Assembly: GCA_003449515.1 (NCBI GenBank)
Contig: DMHI01000038.1
Span: forward strand, 1 to 6,499
Source of the DNA: Lysobacteraceae bacterium
GTDB lineage: Bacteria > Pseudomonadota > Gammaproteobacteria > Xanthomonadales > Xanthomonadaceae
Direction of reading: 5' to 3'
Length of the DNA: 6,499 nt
Both the position numbers and the translations under genes were made by a program. The notes under the pieces were generated by a model. The model saw only the letters and a list, made by a program, of their open reading frames with translations, was not told the origin of the DNA and made no database searches. Of this stretch, positions 5,154 through 6,499 are shown piece by piece. The stretch's first letter is position 1. Each line of letters opens with the position of its first letter.

Positions 5154-6499
5154 TCACTCGGCTTTGCCGCCGAACAGCCCGCGGTGCAAGGCGCCGTAGA
5201 CCGCGGTGGCGTCGACCGTGCCTTCGATCACCGATGCGCCCGGGCCGATGCCGCGCACCACGGTGCCACCGGCGCTGTCCGAGTCGCTGGCCCAGGTGAT
5301 GTAGAACGGGATGCGGTTGCCGCGCGCGTCGGCCGCGGCGAGGAAGGGCTCGCCGTTGTCGCTGTCGAGCAGCGAGCCGCTGGGCGTGCGGTCGGGCAGC
5401 GGGCGCGGCAGGTCTTCCGGGTCGTTCAGGTCGTCGCTGGTGGCGTTCATGCCGCCGTTGTCGGAGTCCGAGGCCACCACCACGGTCAGTGCCGGATTGG
5501 CCTTGGCCTCCGCCAGCGCCAGCGCAATCGCGCGGTCGGCGCCGGCTGCAGCCTCGATCGTGGCCACCGCGTTGTTCTCGCCGGAGAGGTTGTCGGTGCC
5601 TTCCTCGTTGCCAACCACCAGGTAGCCGTTCGGTGCGTCCTTGAGGCGCGTGAGGATGAAGGCCAGCATCACGTCGAAGCGCGGTGCCTGCGGCTGGAAG
5701 GCCGGCAACCCCGCTTCGGCGAGACCGGCCTCGTCCATCTCGTTGAAGGTGCTGTCGGCGGCGAACAGCCCCAGCACCTTGCGCGCATCGGCGGGAACGG
5801 CGGCGAGCTCGTCGGCGGTGAACACCACGGTGTAGCCCGCGGCCCGGGCTTCCTCGACGAGATTGCGGCCGTCCTCGCGCACCCCGTCGCCGTGGCGGCC
5901 CGTCGTGCCCTTCGGCAGGAAGAACATCTCGCCACCGCCGAGCGCGATGTCGGGTTGCGCGGCGAGCAACTGCGAGGCGATTTCAGCCTCTTCATCGCGG
6001 CTGGCCACGCCGGCCACGAAGGCGCCGGTGCCGGGCTCGGTGAGTGAGGACGAGTTCAGCAGCGCGACCGCCTTGCCGGCGGCCTTGGCCTCCATCAGCA
6101 GGCTCTTCGACTGGCCCGAGGCCGCGACCGGCACCTGCCCGTCGATCAGCCCGTAGCTGTCGAGCTTGGCGCGCACGCCGAACGCGTGCGTGGTGGCGCC
6201 GCCGTTCGAGCTCTGGTTGACGCTGTCGAGGCTGGGCCCGACATAGATCGCCAGGCGCGGCAGCGCGTCCCAGGCGAGGCGGCCATCGGGGCCAACCTGC
6301 ATCAGCCGCGTTGCCGCCCAGGTGTTTGCGCCCATGCCATCCGGGTGCAGGAAGATCGCGCTGCCGGCACGCGCACCGGTGGCCGCGGCGACGTCGGTGC
6401 TTGCGGCGGCGTCGGTGCTTGCGGCGGCGTCGGTGCTTGCGGGCGGGGTGGCGGCGTCAGCGGCCGGTGCTTCGGCGGCGGGCTGGCAGGCGGTCAGCG
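5154..6499 (-). CDS. Alkaline-phosphatase-superfamily lipoprotein, start cut by window edge
   Basis: This is the nearly complete gene of an exported phosphomonoesterase-like protein; only the start codon and the beginning of the signal peptide lie beyond 6499. The reading frame is open to the edge and shows lipobox LTAC, with the Cys codon at 6488-6486. An Ala/Ser/Thr/Asp linker encoded by an 18-bp repeat follows. Counting from that Cys, the fold begins at AIFLHPDGMG (Asp50, equivalent to the first metal Asp of PhoA). Further family blocks are SSNGGATTHAFGVR, at the place of the nucleophile motif (TDSAxxxTAxxTGVK); GTGAFVAGVASRDEEAEIA; LGGGEMFFLP; DGRNLVEEARAAGY; VGNEEGTDNLSGENN (E at 5606); VVVASDSDNGGM (about 5480-5447); and a C-terminal VVRGIGPGASVIEG. 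The histidines that bind zinc in E. coli PhoA are not present at the corresponding motifs, so metal use may differ. The gene converges on the TonB-dependent receptor and fits an organic-phosphate role. Superfamily membership is firm; activity is inferred. Confidence 0.88.
   Translation of the reverse strand, partial: LTACQPAAEAPAADAATPPASTDAAASTDAAASTDVAAATGARAGSAIFLHPDGMGANTWAATRLMQVGPDGRLAWDALPRLAIYVGPSLDSVNQSSNGGATTHAFGVRAKLDSYGLIDGQVPVAASGQSKSLLMEAKAAGKAVALLNSSSLTEPGTGAFVAGVASRDEEAEIASQLLAAQPDIALGGGEMFFLPKGTTGRHGDGVREDGRNLVEEARAAGYTVVFTADELAAVPADARKVLGLFAADSTFNEMDEAGLAEAGLPAFQPQAPRFDVMLAFILTRLKDAPNGYLVVGNEEGTDNLSGENNAVATIEAAAGADRAIALALAEAKANPALTVVVASDSDNGGMNATSDDLNDPEDLPRPLPDRTPSGSLLDSDNGEPFLAAADARGNRIPFYITWASDSDSAGGTVVRGIGPGASVIEGTVDATAVYGALHRGLFGGKAE
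6393..6440 (-). repeat. 18-bp tandem repeat in the phosphatase linker
   Basis: The unit GTCGGTGCTTGCGGCGGC occurs at 6393-6410 and 6411-6428, and its first 12 bases plus a diverged end recur from 6429. On the coding (minus) strand it encodes repeats of Ala-Ala-Ala-Ser-Thr-Asp just after the lipidated Cys. This is a flexible tether between membrane anchor and enzyme. Because the unit is a multiple of three, slippage would change linker length without shifting the frame. Confidence 0.85.

Noticed and set aside
5184..6047. 287-aa plus-strand frame opposite the phosphatase
   Set aside because: It is antisense to a gene with clear phosphatase motifs, is rich in His/Arg/Gly/Val, and has no ribosome binding site or family resemblance.

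Overview
The window is GC-rich, densely packed bacterial chromosomal DNA. The release factor 3 sequence, the outer-membrane (TonB-dependent) receptor and the particular form of the phytase-like lipoprotein suggest a Gram-negative gammaproteobacterium, most likely of the Xanthomonadales/Lysobacterales group. That placement comes from remembered family resemblance, not from a search. There are five protein-coding genes, two of them cut by the window edges. I see no tRNA, rRNA, CRISPR array, insertion sequence or phage gene.

Layout. Bases 1-586 (minus strand) hold the first 195 codons of prfC, peptide chain release factor 3. A gap of about 100 bp follows, with a TATACT box and a small hairpin. 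Bases 686-1516 (minus) encode an exported M23/LytM-type peptidase. Its GTG start overlaps the stop of the next gene by 8 nt. That next gene (1509-2681, minus) is a beta-propeller, phytase-like lipoprotein. A 132-bp divergent intergenic region (2682-2813) carries an 11-bp-spaced direct repeat. Bases 2814-5114 (plus) encode a complete TonB-dependent outer-membrane receptor. A 39-bp gap with a strong GC hairpin separates it from a convergent gene (5154 to beyond 6499, minus). That gene encodes an alkaline-phosphatase-superfamily lipoprotein whose start codon lies outside the window.

How the genes fit together. The phytase-like lipoprotein, the divergent TonB-dependent receptor and the phosphatase lipoprotein read as a surface and periplasmic locus for acquiring organic phosphate. 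In this reading the receptor brings phytate or a metal-phytate or inositol-phosphate complex across the outer membrane, and the two lipoproteins release phosphate. This is inference from family and context; the substrate cannot be read from the sequence. prfC looks like an unrelated housekeeping neighbour. The M23 peptidase is co-translated with the phytase-like protein for no obvious reason.

The most unusual point is the phosphatase. At each motif where the E. coli PhoA family has a metal-binding histidine, this protein has Asp, Asn, Ser, Gly or Ala. It may belong to a divergent metal-dependence class.
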